This document shows, in pieces, positions 5,861 to 7,512 of a stretch of 7,512 bases of DNA. This DNA comes from Candidatus Sericytochromatia bacterium (lineage in GTDB: Bacteria > Cyanobacteriota > Sericytochromatia > JACMPN01). Below the pieces are notes generated by a model, which made no database searches, was not told the origin of the DNA, and worked only from the letters and a program-made list of their open reading frames with translations. Within the stretch, counting starts at the first letter, position 1. Each line of letters begins with the position of its first letter. The stretch is taken from the NCBI GenBank assembly GCA_014377495.1, contig JACMPN010000153.1:1-7512 (forward strand), written 5' to 3'. The translations under genes and the position numbers were made by a program.

Positions 5861-6208
5861 GTGAGCGAATCCTGTCTGTTCTGCCGCATCGTCGCCAAGG
5901 AAATCCCCGTCACCTACGCCTACGAAGACGAGCAGGTCGTGGCCTTTGACGACATCAACCAGCAGGCCCCGATCCATATCCTGGTCATCCCCAAGCGCCA
6001 CATCCGCGGTGCCGGCGCCCTCACCGCCCAGGACAACGACCTTGTGGGGCACATTTTCCAGGTCGTGAACCAGCTCGCCGTCAAAAACGGCGTCGCCGCC
6101 ACGGGCTACCGCATCGTCACGAACAACGGGGATGCGGCGGGACAGAGCGTCGACCACCTGCACTTCCACTTGCTCGGCGGCCGCGACCTAGGTTGGCCGC
6201 CGGGATAA
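5861..6208 (+). CDS. HIT-family (HINT-type) nucleotide hydrolase/transferase
   Basis: The 115 residues match the length of bacterial HINT proteins, which cleave purine nucleoside phosphoramidates such as AMP-NH2 through a histidine nucleotidyl intermediate. The histidine triad is QSVDHLHFHLLGGR (95-108), with H99, H101 (expected nucleophile) and H103. The N-terminus has CLFCRIVAKEIP (5-16), whose Cys pair (C5, C8) is a zinc-ligand pattern in part of the family, and the C-terminus ends with the characteristic GWPPG. The segment APIHILVIPKRHI (36-48) is also typical. No signal peptide is present, so it acts in the cytoplasm. The physiological substrate in bacteria is generally unsettled. It precedes phoH by 20 bp on the same strand, so the two are probably one transcription unit, as the end of one gene runs nearly into the next. 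Confidence 0.95.
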   Translation: MSESCLFCRIVAKEIPVTYAYEDEQVVAFDDINQQAPIHILVIPKRHIRGAGALTAQDNDLVGHIFQVVNQLAVKNGVAATGYRIVTNNGDAAGQSVDHLHFHLLGGRDLGWPPG

Positions 6209-6228
6209 AATGTTAACGTAGGTACACC

Positions 6229-7239
6229 ATGTCCGAAATCACCATCGCCCTTCCCGACGGCCCCGCCGCAGCCCGGCTCGCCGGTCGGGACAACGAAAAC
6301 CTCAAAATCCTCCACGTCGAGCTGCACGTCACCGCTGCCATCCGGGACGGGTGCCTCGTCCTGAACGGTGCCGACGACAATATCGCCATGGCCGCCAAGG
6401 TCATCGAAGCCCTGGCCCCGTTGTGGCAGCACGGCGACGCCATGAGCCAGCGCAAGTTCCGCTATGCCCTGCACATGCTGCAGGCAGAACCCACGGCCAA
6501 TCTGCAGCAATTGTTCAGCGAAACCCTGATCACCAGCGTGCGGGGCAAGCCGATCAAGGCCCAGAGCCTGATGCAGCGACGTTACCTGGAGGCGATTCGG
6601 GACCACGACATCACCTTCGGCCTGGGGCCGGCGGGCACGGGCAAGACCTTTCTGGCCGTGGCGATGGGCGTCATCGCCCTGCGGGACAAGCAGGTCAACC
6701 GTCTGATCCTCACCCGGCCGATCGTCGAAGCGGGTGAGGCCCTCGGGTTTCTGCCCGGCGACATCATGGCCAAGGTCGACCCCTACTTCCGCCCCCTCTA
6801 CGACTCCCTTTATGAGCTGATGGACACCGAAAAGGTGCATAAGCTGCTGGAGCGCACCGTCATCGAGATCGCCCCGCTAGCGTACATGCGGGGCCGGACC
6901 CTGCAGGAGGCGTTCATCATCCTCGACGAGGCCCAGAACACCACCCCCCAGCAGATGAAGATGTTCCTCACCCGCATCGGCGTCGGGTCCAAGGCCGTGA
7001 TCACAGGCGACCTCAGCCAGATCGACCTGCCCAAGGGCCGGCCGTCGGGCCTGCGTGAGGCCGAGCGCATCCTCGCCGGTGTCCCGGGCATCGCCTTCAC
7101 CCCCTTCAGCCGGGTCGACGTCGTCCGGCATCCGCTGGTGCAGGCGATCATCGATGCCTACGAAATCGCCGATGCCGCCAACGATCCATCCGCCAAGGGC
7201 GCTGTCACGGATCCCCCGCCAAGCCCCAAGGAGCCATGA
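6229..7239 (+). CDS. phoH: PhoH-like ATPase
   Basis: The 336 residues form a full-length PhoH-family P-loop ATPase. Residues about 1-65 are the N-terminal nucleic-acid-binding-like domain (LAGRDNENLKILHVEL, 17-32). The ATPase core has a Walker A GPAGTGKT (133-140), LTRPIVEAGEALGFLPGD (161-178), a Walker B IILDEAQNTTPQQMK (230-244) with D233 and E234, VITGDLSQIDLP (257-268) and the closing FSRVDVVRHPLVQAIIDAYE (293-312). A Pro-rich tail follows. Members are linked to RNA metabolism and are commonly encoded next to ybeY, as here; the exact reaction is not settled. The ATG at 6229 has a weak ribosome site (TAGG about 6 bases upstream), perhaps helped by coupling with the HIT gene. The stop overlaps the ybeY start region (ATGATG). 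No signal peptide is present. Confidence 0.97.
   Translation: MSEITIALPDGPAAARLAGRDNENLKILHVELHVTAAIRDGCLVLNGADDNIAMAAKVIEALAPLWQHGDAMSQRKFRYALHMLQAEPTANLQQLFSETLITSVRGKPIKAQSLMQRRYLEAIRDHDITFGLGPAGTGKTFLAVAMGVIALRDKQVNRLILTRPIVEAGEALGFLPGDIMAKVDPYFRPLYDSLYELMDTEKVHKLLERTVIEIAPLAYMRGRTLQEAFIILDEAQNTTPQQMKMFLTRIGVGSKAVITGDLSQIDLPKGRPSGLREAERILAGVPGIAFTPFSRVDVVRHPLVQAIIDAYEIADAANDPSAKGAVTDPPPSPKEP
7228..7233 (+). promoter_or_regulatory. Shine-Dalgarno site of ybeY
   Basis: AAGGAG lies 5 bases before the ATG at 7239 and only 2 before the ATG at 7236, so the second ATG of the ATGATG pair is the better start. Confidence 0.6.
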
Positions 7240-7512
7240 TGGAAATCGATCTCGACAACCGCAGTGAGCAACCCGTCGACGACAACCACTGGACGGAGGC
7301 CATGGCCCGCTACATGCGGGAGATGGGCCTGCCCGAAGACACGGGCACCAGCGTCAGCTTCGTCACCGATGCCGAGATGCAGGGCCTGAACAAGCAATAC
7401 CGGGACATCGATGCCCCGACCGACGTGCACAGCTTCAGCAACGAGGAAGACACTGGCGGCGAGCCGATGCCCGCCGTGCCCGGCATGCCCCGCTACCTGG
7501 GCGACATCATCC
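7239..7512 (+). CDS. ybeY: endoribonuclease/rRNA maturation factor YbeY, 5' part
   Basis: The first 91 codons of ybeY are present and the gene is cut by the window end. YbeY is a zinc-dependent endoribonuclease that takes part in 16S rRNA 3'-end maturation and ribosome quality control. Visible family segments are VSFVTDAEMQGLNKQYRDID (39-58), PTDVHSF (60-66) and RYLGDII (85-91). The common TDVLSF reads TDVHSF here, a His in place of Leu. The zinc-binding HxxxHxxxxxH motif would lie beyond the window, so intactness cannot be judged. Between the motifs, residues 68-84 (NEEDTGGEPMPAVPGMP) form a somewhat long Pro/Gly-rich insertion. The start overlaps the phoH stop by one base (TGATG); an ATG three bases earlier (7236) would overlap by four. 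Tight overlap implies translational coupling with phoH. Confidence 0.92.
   Translation, partial: MEIDLDNRSEQPVDDNHWTEAMARYMREMGLPEDTGTSVSFVTDAEMQGLNKQYRDIDAPTDVHSFSNEEDTGGEPMPAVPGMPRYLGDII

Noticed and set aside
5228..6169. 313-codon minus-strand frame across the receiver and HIT genes
   Set aside because: Both plus-strand genes match known folds, and the HIT gene has a strong ribosome site; the minus frame is a GC-driven shadow.

Overview
The window comes from a GC-rich bacterial chromosome carrying mostly housekeeping genes, with one lower-GC accessory patch. The lipoprotein signal, purB/purC and the HIT-phoH-ybeY cluster are all bacterial. Nothing in the sequence fixes the phylum, so I leave it open. 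The strength of the Shine-Dalgarno sequence varies: AAGGAG before the His-rich gene and ybeY and AAGGAGGG before the HIT gene, but weak sites before purB and phoH. Non-ATG starts occur: GTG for the HIT gene and probably for rhuM, and probably TTG for the receiver-like gene.

Layout. Positions 1-164 are a very GC-rich leader with one hairpin. At 165-485 (+) is a small protein rich in His and Cys, built from two copies of a His motif and probably metal-binding. It ends 8 bp from the tail of a convergent gene (494-1798, -) for a secreted lipoprotein with a low-complexity Thr/Pro/Ala linker, a predicted beta domain and a von Willebrand A domain. Positions 1799-2100 are intergenic and lower in GC. 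They hold a clean 18-bp palindrome and a 39-bp stretch resembling part of purC. At 2101-3167 (+) is a RhuM-family gene broken by a frameshift that looks like loss of one 4-base repeat unit.

At 3186-5209 (-) purB and purC form a tight purine-synthesis operon (TAATG overlap). PurC catalyses SAICAR formation. PurB then splits SAICAR to AICAR and also converts adenylosuccinate to AMP. A 240-bp divergent region with a 10-bp inverted repeat separates purB from a rightward set of genes. That set is a standalone receiver-fold protein lacking every phosphotransfer residue, then a HIT-family nucleotide hydrolase/transferase, a PhoH-like ATPase, and the 5' part of ybeY (rRNA maturation/ribosome quality endonuclease), which runs off the window end. 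HIT, phoH and ybeY are closely packed and probably co-transcribed, and phoH-ybeY is a widely conserved pair.

I found no CRISPR array, tRNA, rRNA, transposase or complete defence system. The most unusual items are the degenerate receiver protein, the duplicated His-rich protein, the slippage-inactivated rhuM with its operator-like palindrome, and the purC-like fragment. I see no convincing new multi-gene system.
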